This document shows, in pieces, positions 34,448 through 43,589 of a stretch of DNA of 64,000 nucleotides. Within the stretch, counting starts at the first letter, position 1. Every line of letters begins with the position of its first letter. A model generated the notes under the pieces. It ran no database searches and was not told where the DNA came from. It worked only from the letters and a program-made list of their open reading frames with translations. Location: the NCBI RefSeq assembly GCF_014650695.1, contig NZ_BMVL01000018.1:62001-126000 (forward strand). The letters run 5' to 3'. This DNA is from Streptomyces avidinii (lineage in GTDB: Bacteria; Actinomycetota; Actinomycetes; Streptomycetales; Streptomycetaceae). A program made the position numbers and the translations under genes.

Positions 34448-35762
34448 TCAGCTCCACCGGCTGTCGGCCGGCGCGGAACTGCTCGCGCTGGACCGGCAGC
34501 ACGTCTGGCACCCGTACGGTCCGATGCCCGGCCGGCAGGAGCCGCTGGTCATCGCCTCCGCCTCGGGGGTGCGGCTGCGGCTCGCCGATCCGTCCCAGGG
34601 CCACGGCCACGAAGAGCTGGTCGACGGCATGTCCTCCTGGTGGTCGGCGATCCACGGCTACAACCACCCGGTGCTCAACGAGGCCGCGACCGCGCAGCTG
34701 GGCCTGATGTCGCACGTGATGTTCGGCGGGCTCACCCACGAGCCCGCCGTCCGGCTCGCCGCGAAGCTCGTCGAGATCACCCCGACGGGGCTTGAGCACG
34801 TCTTCCTCTCCGACTCGGGCTCGGTGTCCGTCGAGGTCGCGGTCAAGATGTGCCTGCAGTACTGGCGTTCGCTGGGGCGCACGGGCAAGACCCGGCTGCT
34901 GACCTGGCGCGGCGGTTACCACGGGGACACCTGGCAGCCGATGGCCGTCTGCGACCCCGAGGGCGGCATGCACGAGCTGTGGCAGGGCCACCTGCCGCGG
35001 CAGGTCTTCGCGGACGCGCCCCCCGGCGGTTTCGACACACCCGTCGACCGGGCGTACGCGGACCACCTGCGTTCCATGATCGCCGCGCACGCGGACGAGC
35101 TGGCCGCGGTCATCGTGGAACCGGTGGTGCAGGGTGCGGGCGGCATGCGCTTCCACCACCCGGGTTACCTGCGGGTGCTGCGCGAACTGTGCGACGAGTA
35201 CGGGGTCCTGCTGATCCTGGACGAGATCGCCACGGGATTCGGCCGTACGGGCGCGTTGTTCGCGGCCGACCACGCGGGGATCACCCCGGACGTGATGTGC
35301 CTGGGCAAGTCGCTGACCGGGGGTTACCTCACGCTGGCGGCCACCTTGTGCACGGAACGGGTGGCGAACGGCATCTCGCAGGGCGAGGTCCCCGTGCTGG
35401 CGCACGGGCCGACCTTCATGGGCAACCCGCTGGCCACCGCCGTGGCGCTGGCCTCCGTCGAGCTGCTGCTCGGCCAGGACTGGGCGACGGACGTCAAGCG
35501 GATCGAGGCGGGGCTGCGCGAGGGCCTGGCCGTCGCCGCGGACCTCCCCGGGGTGAAGGACGTACGGGTCCTGGGCGCGATCGGCGTGGTGCAGCTCGAC
35601 CACGAGGTCGACGTGGCCGCGGCCACCCGGGCGGCGGTGCGCGAGGGCGTGTGGCTGCGCCCGTTCCGGGACCTGATCTATGTCATGCCGCCGTTCGTGA
35701 CCGGCGACGAGGACGTGAACCGTATCTGCCGCGCCGTGTGCGCGGCAGCGCAGGAAGGCTGA
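34440..35762 (+). CDS. bioA: Adenosylmethionine-8-amino-7-oxononanoate aminotransferase
   Basis: 440 residues of class III PLP aminotransferases: HPYGPMP substrate region, DGMSSWWSAIHGYNHP, LDEIATGFGRTG (PLP Asp) and CLGKSLTGGY with Schiff-base Lys290. It makes 7,8-diaminopelargonate using S-adenosylmethionine as amino donor. It overlaps bioB and is followed directly by bioD. This is the target of amiclenomycin-type biotin antimetabolites in other organisms (family knowledge). Confidence 0.97.
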   Translation: MPDQLHRLSAGAELLALDRQHVWHPYGPMPGRQEPLVIASASGVRLRLADPSQGHGHEELVDGMSSWWSAIHGYNHPVLNEAATAQLGLMSHVMFGGLTHEPAVRLAAKLVEITPTGLEHVFLSDSGSVSVEVAVKMCLQYWRSLGRTGKTRLLTWRGGYHGDTWQPMAVCDPEGGMHELWQGHLPRQVFADAPPGGFDTPVDRAYADHLRSMIAAHADELAAVIVEPVVQGAGGMRFHHPGYLRVLRELCDEYGVLLILDEIATGFGRTGALFAADHAGITPDVMCLGKSLTGGYLTLAATLCTERVANGISQGEVPVLAHGPTFMGNPLATAVALASVELLLGQDWATDVKRIEAGLREGLAVAADLPGVKDVRVLGAIGVVQLDHEVDVAAATRAAVREGVWLRPFRDLIYVMPPFVTGDEDVNRICRAVCAAAQEG

Positions 35763-35763
35763 G

Positions 35764-36528
35764 ATGTCCGTATTGATGGTGTCCGGGACGGGCACCGAGA
35801 TCGGCAAGACCGTGGTCACGTCGGCGATCGCGGCGGCCGCGGTGGCGGCCGGCCGCTCGGTGGCGGTGCTCAAGCCCGCGCAGACGGGTGTCGGCCCGCA
35901 GGAACCGGGGGACGCCGCGGAGGCCGTCCGGCTGGCCGGGCCCTCCGTCACGGCAGTGGAACTGGCCCGCTACCCGGAGCCCTTGGCCCCGGACACGGCC
36001 GCCCGGCGGTCAGGGCTGCCCACACTGGCCCCGGCACAGATCGCGGAGGCCGCGGAACGGCTGTCGCTGGACCACGACCTGGTCCTGGTGGAGGGCGCGG
36101 GCGGGCTGCTCGTCCACTTCGACGAGTCGGGCAACACGCTGGCCGACGCGGCCCGCCTGCTCGGTGCGCCGACGCTGATCGTCGCCCCGGCGGGTCTGGG
36201 CACCCTCAACTCCACCACCCTCACGGCGGAGGCACTCCGGGCCCGGGACCTGACCCCGCTGGGCGTGGTGGTGGGCAGCTGGCCGCAGAGCCCGGACCTG
36301 GCGGCCCGCTGCAACCTGGCGGACCTCACGAGGTCCTCGGGCCTGCCGCTGCTGGGCGCGGTCCCGGAGGGCTCGGGGACCCTCGCGCCGGAGCTCTTCC
36401 GGGCGTCGGCCCCGTCCTGGCTGGCCCCGTCCCTGTCGGGCACCTGGTCGGCCCGGTCCTTCCTCTCCACCTGGTCCCCTCCCACCTTCGTCCCCACCGG
36501 CGCACCCTCCAGCCCCGCCGGCGTTTGA
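35764..36528 (+). CDS. bioD: Dethiobiotin synthetase
   Basis: 254 residues. P-loop GTGTEIGKT (8-16), the KPAQTG substrate site, and VEGAGGLLVHFDE are diagnostic. It closes the ureido ring with ATP and CO2. The family normally ends near the GSGTLAPELF segment; here a Ser/Pro-rich tail of about 40 residues continues, and its last codons plus the TGA stop lie inside the first copy of the 72-bp intergenic repeat. Start ATG one base after the bioA stop. Confidence 0.95.
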   Translation: MSVLMVSGTGTEIGKTVVTSAIAAAAVAAGRSVAVLKPAQTGVGPQEPGDAAEAVRLAGPSVTAVELARYPEPLAPDTAARRSGLPTLAPAQIAEAAERLSLDHDLVLVEGAGGLLVHFDESGNTLADAARLLGAPTLIVAPAGLGTLNSTTLTAEALRARDLTPLGVVVGSWPQSPDLAARCNLADLTRSSGLPLLGAVPEGSGTLAPELFRASAPSWLAPSLSGTWSARSFLSTWSPPTFVPTGAPSSPAGV

Positions 36529-36724
36529 GGCGCGCGGCCCGGGGCGGAGCCCCGAGCCTGTGACCCCCGCCGGCACAAACCCAGCCCCGCCGGCGTTTGA
36601 GGCGCGGGGCCCGGGGCGGAGCCCCGAGTCCGTGACCCCCGCCGGCACAAACCCAGCCCCGCCGGCGTTTGAGGCGCGGGGTCCGGGGCGGAGCCCCGAG
36701 TCCCTGAGCCCCGCCGGCGACTGC
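36509..36724. repeat. Three tandem copies of a 72-bp GC-rich repeat
   Basis: Copies at 36509-36580, 36581-36652 and 36653-36724 each start CCAGCCCCGCCGGCGTTTGA, contain a GGGGCGGAGCCCC hairpin, and differ at only a few positions except near the end of the third. The core GCCGGCGTTTGAG also forms an inverted pair at 16571-16706. It fills the space between bioD and a convergent GNAT gene, so the repeated hairpins may act as terminators. No spacers, so not CRISPR. Confidence 0.9.
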
Positions 36725-36798
36725 GGCGCGGCCGTCCGACCAAGGCGGCCGCACCCACCCGCCGGCGCACGGCACGGCACCGGCACCCGCACCGGCGG

Positions 36799-37221
36799 CT
36801 AGCCCAGCGGCTTCACCCAGCGCGTCCACTGCTCCTGCGGCCGATAGCCCACCGCGCCCCACACCCGGTGCGCCCGCTCGTTGCGGTCGAGCACCATCGC
36901 GTCCCCGCGCCGGCCGCCGAGGGCCACGAAGCGCTCCTCGGCGGCGGCCAGCAGGGCGGCCCCGATGCCCTGCCTGCGGTACCCGGGGTGCACGGCGAGC
37001 CGGTAGAGGTGACAGCGCCACCCGTCGAAGCCCGCGATCACCGTGCCGACGAGCTCGCCTCCCTGCCGGGCGAGCAGCAGCGCCTGCGGGTCCCGCTCGT
37101 GCAGACGCTCGACGCCGGCGAGGTCGTCGCTGATACTCGTTCCCTCCGCGGCGGCCTTCCAGAAGTCCAGGACGGCGCCCAGGTCGGCGGCCGACGCGGG
37201 GCCGATATGAAGATCAGTCAT
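36799..37221 (-). CDS. GNAT family N-acetyltransferase
   Basis: 140 residues from the ATG at 37221 (MTDLHIGPAS); a GTG 24 bases upstream is an alternative. The acetyl-CoA site is in LYRLAVHPGYRRQGIGAALL, followed by NERAHRVWGAVGYRP, the usual motif B. Acceptor substrate unknown. Convergent with bioD across the 72-bp repeat array. Confidence 0.88.
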   Translation of the reverse strand: MTDLHIGPASAADLGAVLDFWKAAAEGTSISDDLAGVERLHERDPQALLLARQGGELVGTVIAGFDGWRCHLYRLAVHPGYRRQGIGAALLAAAEERFVALGGRRGDAMVLDRNERAHRVWGAVGYRPQEQWTRWVKPLG

Positions 37222-37442
37222 GTCCGGATCCCACCATCCGGCCACGCTCCGCCAAAAGCGTGATCCGTTCCCTTTGCTCTTCCTTTACCATGTGGTGAAA
37301 GGTCCCTCTTGAGTGAAAGGTGTGAGCGTCCGCCCATGGGCGAGCCTCCCAGTCCCCCACATACCTGCCCGCGACATACCCGCCCGCGACATCGCGCGGT
37401 CCCCCGCTTCCTGGCCGATCATGGGACGGAGGTGATCGACCG

Positions 37443-38777
37443 ATGACCGAAGTGCTCCTGCTCGTCGTGGCACTGCTGCTCTGTCTCGTCTGTGGAGTCT
37501 TCGTCGCGGCCGAGTTCTCGCTGACGACCGTCGAGCGCAGCGAACTCGAACGAGCAGTCGAGCGCGGCGAACGCGGGGCCGACAGCGCCCTGGCCGCCGT
37601 CCGCACCCTGACGTTCCAGCTCTCCGGCGCCCAGCTCGGCATCACCGTCACCGGCCTGATCATCGGCATGATCTCCAAGCCGTCGATCTCCGCCCTGCTC
37701 CAGGCGCCCTTCGAGTCCCTGGGCCTGTCGGCCGGCGCCGCCTCCTCCACCGCCCTGGTCCTCGGCACCGTCCTGTCGACCGTCGTCCTGATGGTCGTCG
37801 GCGAGCTGGTGCCCAAGAACTGGGCGATCTCCTCCCCGCTCGCGATCGCCAAGCGCGTGGCGACCGTGCAGCGGGTCTTCAGTCGGGCCTTCAGGCCCCT
37901 GATCAGCCACCTCAACACCACCGCGAACCACATGGTGCGCCGCTTCGGCCTGGAGCCGGCCGAGGAGCTGGCGTCCGCGCGCACCCCGCAGGAGCTGGTC
38001 GCCCTCGCACGCCACTCCGCGAAGGCGGGCGCACTGGAGAAGGACACGGCCGAGCTGTTCGTCCGGACCCTGAACCTCGCGGACCTGACCGCGGAGAACG
38101 TGATGACCCCGCGCGTCCAGGTCACCGCGCTGGATGTGCAGACCACCGCGGAGGACGTGGCGAACGCGACGCTGGCCACCGGTCTGTCCCGCTTCCCGGT
38201 CTACCGCGGCAGCCTCGACACCGTCGTCGGCACCGTCCACATCAAGGACGTACTGGCCCTGCCGGCCGCGGAACGCCGCCGCCGCCCCGTGTCGCAGCTG
38301 CTGCGCGAGCCCCTCCTCGTACCGGAGTCGCTCACCGTGGACCGGCTGCTGGACCGGCTGTCCGGCAAGCAGACGATGGCCGTGGTCATCGACGAGTACG
38401 GCGGTACGGCCGGTGTGGCCACGCTGGAGGACATCGTCGAGGAAGTCGTCGGCGAGGTCCGCGACGAGCACGACCCGCACGAGACCCCGGACCTGGCCCC
38501 GGCCGGTACGGACGCCTCCGGGCGCCTGCTCTACTCGGCCGACGGCGCGGCGCGCACCGACCAGCTCCGGCGGATCGGACTGCGCGTGCCGGAGGGTCCG
38601 TACGAGACCCTGGCCGGCCTGATAGCGACCGAGCTGGGCCGGATCCCGGCGGTCGGCGACCGCATGGAGCTGGACGGCTGGCGTCTGGACGTGGTGGACG
38701 CCGTCGGGCGACGGGCCTCGCGGGTGCTGCTGCACGCCCCGGTCGAGCCCACCGAGGACGGGGAGCGGGGCCGATGA
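37443..38777 (+). CDS. CNNM/CorC-type membrane protein (DUF21-CBS-CorC_HlyC)
   Basis: 444 residues: N-terminal DUF21 with four hydrophobic segments (1-190, including VAAEFSLTTVERS and GELVPKNWAI), a CBS pair (about 206-335, VMTPRVQVTAL, IDEYGGTAGVATLEDIVEE) and a C-terminal CorC_HlyC domain (about 350-435). Members are thought to be Mg2+/Co2+ exporters or ion-homeostasis proteins. The stop overlaps the next paralogue in ATGA, so the two are translated together and may form a hetero-oligomer. Confidence 0.92.
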   Translation: MTEVLLLVVALLLCLVCGVFVAAEFSLTTVERSELERAVERGERGADSALAAVRTLTFQLSGAQLGITVTGLIIGMISKPSISALLQAPFESLGLSAGAASSTALVLGTVLSTVVLMVVGELVPKNWAISSPLAIAKRVATVQRVFSRAFRPLISHLNTTANHMVRRFGLEPAEELASARTPQELVALARHSAKAGALEKDTAELFVRTLNLADLTAENVMTPRVQVTALDVQTTAEDVANATLATGLSRFPVYRGSLDTVVGTVHIKDVLALPAAERRRRPVSQLLREPLLVPESLTVDRLLDRLSGKQTMAVVIDEYGGTAGVATLEDIVEEVVGEVRDEHDPHETPDLAPAGTDASGRLLYSADGAARTDQLRRIGLRVPEGPYETLAGLIATELGRIPAVGDRMELDGWRLDVVDAVGRRASRVLLHAPVEPTEDGERGR

Positions 38778-39799
38778 CCGTCATCCAGCTGCTGATCGGC
38801 CTGGCGACCCTGGTCGTCAACGCCTTCTTCGTCGGCGCGGAGTTCGCGCTGATCTCGGTCCGGCGCAGCCAGATCGAACCGTACGCCGAGCAGGGCGACC
38901 GGCGGGCCCGCGCCGTCCTGTGGGGCCTGGAGCACGTGTCGGCGCTGATGGCCGCGGCCCAGCTGGGCATCACACTGTGCACCCTGGTGCTGGGCGTGGT
39001 GGCCGAGCCCGCCATCGCGCATCTGCTGACCCCGCTGTTCGACCTCGTCGGGGTACCGGCCGGCGTGACCCACGCGATCTCCTTCGTGGTGGCGCTGGCG
39101 CTGGCGACGTACCTGCACATGCTCTTCGGCGAGATGGTGCCGAAGAACGTGGCGCTGGCCGAGCCCGTGCGGACCGCCCTGCTGCTGGGGCCGCCGCTGG
39201 TGACGGTCACGCGGGCGCTGCGGCCGGTGATCTTCGCGATCAACGCCTTCGCCAACACCCTGCTGCGCCTGCTGCGGGTGGAGGTCAAGGACGAGGTCGC
39301 GGCGACCTTCACGGACGACGAGCTGGCCCGGATGGTCAAGGACTCCAGCAACGCGGGGCTCCTCGACGACCGGGCGAGCGAGCGCCTGCACGACGCCCTG
39401 GAACTGGGCCGGCGGCCCGTGACCGACGTGGTGCTGCCGGCGGACCGGGTGGTCACCGCCCGGGAGGGCATCAGCCCGGCCGGACTGGAGCGGCTGTCGG
39501 CCGAGTCCGGGTACTCCCGCTTCCCGGTGGTGGACGCGCAGCACAAGATCCTGGGCTACCTGCACGTGAAGGACGCCCTGGACGCGGACGACGAGGCCCG
39601 GGAGGCGTCCTTCCCGGTGTCGGCACTGCGGCCGATCGCCCAGGTGCGGGCGGAGACTCCGCTGGACGACGTGCTGACCGCCATGCGGCGCAGCCGTACG
39701 CACCTGGCGGCGGTCCTCGGGGCGGAGGGCGCCATGACGGGCCTGGTGACGATGGAGGACGTCCTGCGGGAGCTCTTCGGCAGGCCCGCTTCGACGTGA
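38774..39799 (+). CDS. CNNM-type membrane protein lacking the CorC_HlyC domain
   Basis: 341 residues, DUF21 transmembrane domain (VGAEFALISVRRS, GEMVPKNVALAEP) followed by a CBS pair and ending at VTMEDVLRELFG, i.e. without the C-terminal transporter-associated domain present in the upstream paralogue. Overlap of four bases with that gene. The pair recurs as a two-gene unit in actinobacteria (family knowledge); the shorter partner may regulate or complete the longer. Confidence 0.91.
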   Translation: MTVIQLLIGLATLVVNAFFVGAEFALISVRRSQIEPYAEQGDRRARAVLWGLEHVSALMAAAQLGITLCTLVLGVVAEPAIAHLLTPLFDLVGVPAGVTHAISFVVALALATYLHMLFGEMVPKNVALAEPVRTALLLGPPLVTVTRALRPVIFAINAFANTLLRLLRVEVKDEVAATFTDDELARMVKDSSNAGLLDDRASERLHDALELGRRPVTDVVLPADRVVTAREGISPAGLERLSAESGYSRFPVVDAQHKILGYLHVKDALDADDEAREASFPVSALRPIAQVRAETPLDDVLTAMRRSRTHLAAVLGAEGAMTGLVTMEDVLRELFGRPAST

Positions 39800-39864
39800 T
39801 CCGCCGGGACGTGCGGTCCCCGGCCCTGCGGGGCCGGGGTACCGCGCGGTAACATCACTGCGCC

Positions 39865-40647
39865 ATGGAGATGAATGCCTCTTACACCAGTTTTGTCGCG
39901 GTCGGCGACTCCTTCACCGAGGGAATGTCCGACCGGCTTCCGGACGGCTCCTACCGCGGCTGGGCGGATCTGCTGGCCGCCCGCCTCGCGGCGCGCGAGC
40001 CGGCCTTCCGCTACGCCAACCTCGCGGTGCGCGGCAAGCTGATCGGGCAGATCGTCGAGGACCAGGTCCCGGTGGCGGCGGCGATGGGCGCGGACGTGGT
40101 GACCCTGGTGGGCGGGCTGAACGACGCCCTGCGCCCCAAAGTGGACATGGGCCGGGTCCGCGACCACCTGGAGTCGGCCGTGGAACTCCTCGCCCCCTCC
40201 TGCAAGCGCCTCGTCCTGATGCGCTCCCCGGGACGCAACGGGCCGGTGATGGAACGCTTCCGGCCGCGCATGGAGGAGCTCTTCGCCACCATCGAGGAGC
40301 TCGCAGCCCGGCACGGCGCCGTGGTGGTTGACCTGTACGGGGCCTCCGCGCTGGCGGACCCCCGGATGTGGGACGTCGACCGGCTGCACCTGACCGCCGA
40401 GGGCCACCGCCGGGTGGCCGAGGCCGTCTGGCAGTCGCTGGGCCTGCCCGCCGAGGTGGACTGGCGCACCGAACTGCCGGCCGAGGCTCCGCCGGGCTGG
40501 ACCGTACGCAGGGCCCAGGACCTGAGCTTCGCCCGGCAGCACCTGCTCCCCTGGATCGGCCGCCGCCTGACGGGCCGCTCCTCCGGGGACGGCCGCCCGG
40601 CCAAGCGCCCCGAGCTGCTGCCCTACGGGGACGCGCCGCTCTCGTAG
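39865..40647 (+). CDS. SGNH/GDSL hydrolase
   Basis: 260 residues. Block I VAVGDSFTEG with nucleophile Ser16, block II Gly in NLAVRGKL, block III GGLND and block V WDVDRLHLT with Asp172 and His175. No signal peptide, so cytoplasmic. It should be an esterase or lipase-like enzyme of unknown substrate. It precedes purB by about 70 bases on the same strand. Confidence 0.9.
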   Translation: MEMNASYTSFVAVGDSFTEGMSDRLPDGSYRGWADLLAARLAAREPAFRYANLAVRGKLIGQIVEDQVPVAAAMGADVVTLVGGLNDALRPKVDMGRVRDHLESAVELLAPSCKRLVLMRSPGRNGPVMERFRPRMEELFATIEELAARHGAVVVDLYGASALADPRMWDVDRLHLTAEGHRRVAEAVWQSLGLPAEVDWRTELPAEAPPGWTVRRAQDLSFARQHLLPWIGRRLTGRSSGDGRPAKRPELLPYGDAPLS

Positions 40648-40718
40648 CAAGCCACAATCCCGGGTGGCGGCCCTACCTGCGTAAACGCACAGCCGCGGCC
40701 CAAGTAGACTTTCTCCAC

Positions 40719-42152
40719 GTGACTGCCAAGCCCCGCATCCCCAATGTCCTGGCCGGCCGCTACGCCTCCGCGGAGCTCGCCGTCCTGTGGTCCCCCGAGT
40801 ACAAGGTGACGCTGGAGCGGCGGCTGTGGCTCGCCGTGCTGCGCGCCCAGAAGGACCTCGGTATCGAGGTCCCGGACGAAGCCCTCGCCGACTACGAGCG
40901 CGTCCTCGAAACCGTCGATCTCGCCTCGATCGCCGAGCGCGAGAAGGTCACCCGGCACGACGTGAAGGCCCGCATCGAGGAGTTCAACGCCCTCGCCGGT
41001 CACGAGCACGTCCACAAGGGCATGACCTCGCGCGACCTGACCGAGAACGTCGAGCAGCTGCAGATCCGGCTCTCGCTCGAGCTCGCCCGGGACCGCACGG
41101 TCGCCGTACTCGCCCGTCTCGGCAAGCTGGCCGGCGAGCACGCCGAGCTGGTCATGGCCGGTCGCTCCCACAATGTGGCCGCGCAGGCGACCACCCTGGG
41201 CAAGCGCTTCGCCACCGCGGCGGACGAGCTGCTCGTGGCCTACGAGCGCCTGGAGGACCTGCTGGGCCGCTACCCGCTGCGCGGCATCAAGGGCCCCGTC
41301 GGCACCGCCCAGGACATGCTCGACCTGCTCGGCGGCGACGCCGCCAAGCTCGCCGACCTGGAGCAGCGGATCGCCGCCCACCTCGGCTTCGCCCAGGCCT
41401 TCACCTCGGTCGGCCAGGTCTACCCGCGCTCGCTCGACTACGACGTGGTCACCGCGCTGGTGCAGCTGGCCGCCGCCCCGTCGTCGATCGCCAAGACGAT
41501 CCGGCTGATGGCGGGCCACGAGCTGGTGACCGAGGGCTTCAAGCCCGGCCAGGTCGGCTCCTCCGCGATGCCGCACAAGATGAACACCCGCTCCTGCGAG
41601 CGCGTGAACGGCCTGATGGTCATTCTGCGCGGCTACGCCTCGATGACCGGTGAGCTGGCCGGCGACCAGTGGAACGAGGGCGACGTCTCCTGCTCCGTGG
41701 TGCGCCGCGTGGCCCTGCCGGACGCCTTCTTCGCCTTCGACGGCCTGCTGGAGACCTTCCTGACGGTCCTCGACGAGTTCGGCGCCTTCCCGGCGGTCGT
41801 CGCCCGTGAGCTGGACCGCTACCTGCCCTTCCTCGCGACCACCAAGGTCCTGATGGGCGCGGTGCGGGCCGGCGTGGGCCGCGAGGCCGCCCACGAGGTC
41901 ATCAAGGAGCACGCGGTGGCCTCCGCACTCGCCATGCGCGAGCAGGGCGCCGAGCGCAACGAGCTGCTCGACAAGCTGGCCGCCGACGAGCGGATGCCGC
42001 TGGACCGGGCCCAGCTGGACGCCCTGATGGCCGACAAGCTGTCCTTCACCGGCGCGGCGGGCGACCAGGTCGCGGCGGTGGTCTCCCGTATCGAGGCGAT
42101 CGCCAAGCAGCACCCGGAGGCCGCCGGCTACGCACCGGGGTCGATCCTCTGA
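40719..42152 (+). CDS. purB: Adenylosuccinate lyase
   Basis: 477 residues from a GTG (MTAKPRIPNVLAGRYAS). The superfamily signature SSAMPHKMN is at 281-289 with the catalytic Ser, and MTSRDLTENVEQLQ and GRSHNVAAQATTLGKR (catalytic His region) are upstream. It performs two steps in purine synthesis, releasing fumarate from SAICAR and adenylosuccinate. There is no ribosome site, while TAGACT ends eight bases before the GTG, so a leaderless transcript is likely. It belongs to the longer bacterial subgroup. Confidence 0.96.
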   Translation: MTAKPRIPNVLAGRYASAELAVLWSPEYKVTLERRLWLAVLRAQKDLGIEVPDEALADYERVLETVDLASIAEREKVTRHDVKARIEEFNALAGHEHVHKGMTSRDLTENVEQLQIRLSLELARDRTVAVLARLGKLAGEHAELVMAGRSHNVAAQATTLGKRFATAADELLVAYERLEDLLGRYPLRGIKGPVGTAQDMLDLLGGDAAKLADLEQRIAAHLGFAQAFTSVGQVYPRSLDYDVVTALVQLAAAPSSIAKTIRLMAGHELVTEGFKPGQVGSSAMPHKMNTRSCERVNGLMVILRGYASMTGELAGDQWNEGDVSCSVVRRVALPDAFFAFDGLLETFLTVLDEFGAFPAVVARELDRYLPFLATTKVLMGAVRAGVGREAAHEVIKEHAVASALAMREQGAERNELLDKLAADERMPLDRAQLDALMADKLSFTGAAGDQVAAVVSRIEAIAKQHPEAAGYAPGSIL

Positions 42153-42697
42153 CCCCCGACGAGCTGAACGCCGCCCGCGACCACGTCCTCCCGGACGTGG
42201 TCGCGGGCGGTCTGCGTGTGCTCTTCTGCGGCATCAACCCCGGACTCCTCTCCGCCGCGACGGGCCACCACTTCGCCCGCCCCGGCAACCGCTTCTGGCC
42301 CGTCCTGCACCTCTCGGGCTTCACCCCGCGCCGGCTGGCCCCCGCCGAGCAGGAGGAGCTGCTGACCTACCGTCTCGGCATCACCAACGTCGTGGCCCGG
42401 GCCACGGCCCGCGCCGACGAGCTGAGCGCCGAGGAGTTCCGCGAGGGAGGCCGCATCCTGACCGCCAAGGTGGAACTGCTGCGCCCCCAGTGGCTGGCGG
42501 TGGTCGGCGTGACCGCCTACCGCACCGCCTTCGGCGAGCCGAAGGCGAAGATCGGCCCTCAGGAGCGGACCATCGGCTCCACCCGCGTCTGGGCCCTCCC
42601 CAACCCGAGCGGTCTCAACGCCCACTGGACCGCCGAGTCCATGGCCCAGGAGTACGCCCGGCTCCGCACGGCCGCCGAGGCGTCGGACAGCCCGTAG
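42149..42697 (+). CDS. mug: G/U mismatch-specific DNA glycosylase (MUG family)
   Basis: 182 residues if read from a CTG at 42149 that overlaps the purB stop. Motifs are GINPG (water-activating Asn), HHFARPGNRFWPVLH and NPSGLNAHW. The enzyme removes uracil or ethenocytosine opposite G. The residues upstream of the first ordinary start (GTG at 42197) read TPDELNAARDHVLPD, matching the usual N terminus of actinobacterial homologues as I recall them, and no ATG, GTG or TTG precedes them in frame, hence the CTG proposal. The GTG at 42197 would give a shorter 166-residue form. Translation is probably coupled to purB. Confidence 0.88.
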   Translation: MTPDELNAARDHVLPDVVAGGLRVLFCGINPGLLSAATGHHFARPGNRFWPVLHLSGFTPRRLAPAEQEELLTYRLGITNVVARATARADELSAEEFREGGRILTAKVELLRPQWLAVVGVTAYRTAFGEPKAKIGPQERTIGSTRVWALPNPSGLNAHWTAESMAQEYARLRTAAEASDSP

Positions 42698-42765
42698 AAC
42701 TCCCGGGGCGAGCACCTGTCTGATCGCGGAAGCCCGGGGCCGCGGCAGCTTTTAGGATCTGCGGC

Positions 42766-43503
42766 ATGGCAACAAGACTCGTGCAGATCAATATGAAGGC
42801 TCAGGACGACTCCGCCCTCGGCCGGTTCTGGGCGGAGGCACTCGGTTGGGGTGTCGACAGCGAGGGACCCGGCGTCACCAACCTCGAACCCGTGGGTTTC
42901 GCCTACCCCGACCCCGTGGCCGTCTGCATCGACATCGTCGCCCGCCCGGAAGCCAAAACGGTGAAGAACCGGGTGCACCTTGATCTGGCCACCACCTCGA
43001 CCGCCCATCAGGCGGAGTTGGTCGCGCGCTTGAAGGATCTCGGCGCGACCCTCGCCGACGTGGGTCAGGGCGACGTCCCCTGGACGGTCATGGCCGACCC
43101 GGAGGGAAACGAGTTCTGCGTCCTGGAGCCCCGCCCGGTCTACCGGGACACCGGGCCGATCGCCGCGGTGGTGGTCGACTGCACCGACCCGCGAGAGATG
43201 GCCCGGTTCTGGGGCCGGGCGATGGACTGGACGCTGCACGAGGTCACCGACGACCGTGCGACCATGCGCTCCGCCAGAGGCGTCGGCCCCTACCTGGAGT
43301 TCCTCCGCACCCCCGACGCCAAGAGCGTGTGGAACCGCGTCCACCTCGACGTGTGCCCCTACCCCGGTGACGACCTGGGAGCAGAGGAAGCCCGACTGCG
43401 CGCCCTGGGCGCCACCGACCCCGGTATCGACCGGTCCGCAATTTCCTGGACGGTTCTGGCCGACCCGGAAGGCAACGAGTTCTGCATCCTCACTCCTCGC
43501 TGA
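42766..43503 (+). CDS. Two-domain VOC family protein
   Basis: 245 residues made of two tandem VOC units: the first ends WTVMADPEGNEFCVLEP, the second ends WTVLADPEGNEFCILTP, and each contains NRVHLDL/NRVHLDV. This is an internal duplication of the domain found singly at 29460. Substrate unknown; such proteins include dioxygenases, isomerases and drug-binding proteins. The start is ATG (MATRLVQINMKAQD). Confidence 0.9.
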   Translation: MATRLVQINMKAQDDSALGRFWAEALGWGVDSEGPGVTNLEPVGFAYPDPVAVCIDIVARPEAKTVKNRVHLDLATTSTAHQAELVARLKDLGATLADVGQGDVPWTVMADPEGNEFCVLEPRPVYRDTGPIAAVVVDCTDPREMARFWGRAMDWTLHEVTDDRATMRSARGVGPYLEFLRTPDAKSVWNRVHLDVCPYPGDDLGAEEARLRALGATDPGIDRSAISWTVLADPEGNEFCILTPR

Positions 43504-43589
43504 CCCCGAGCGGCTCCGGCCATCGGCGAGTACCGGGAGATCGTCGCTCTGCCAGGAGCACATCTGCCGCCTCGTTTCGTCAGGAGTTC

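Noticed and set aside
36509..36724. Possible CRISPR array
   Set aside because: The 72-bp copies are directly adjacent with no unique spacers and no cas genes nearby.
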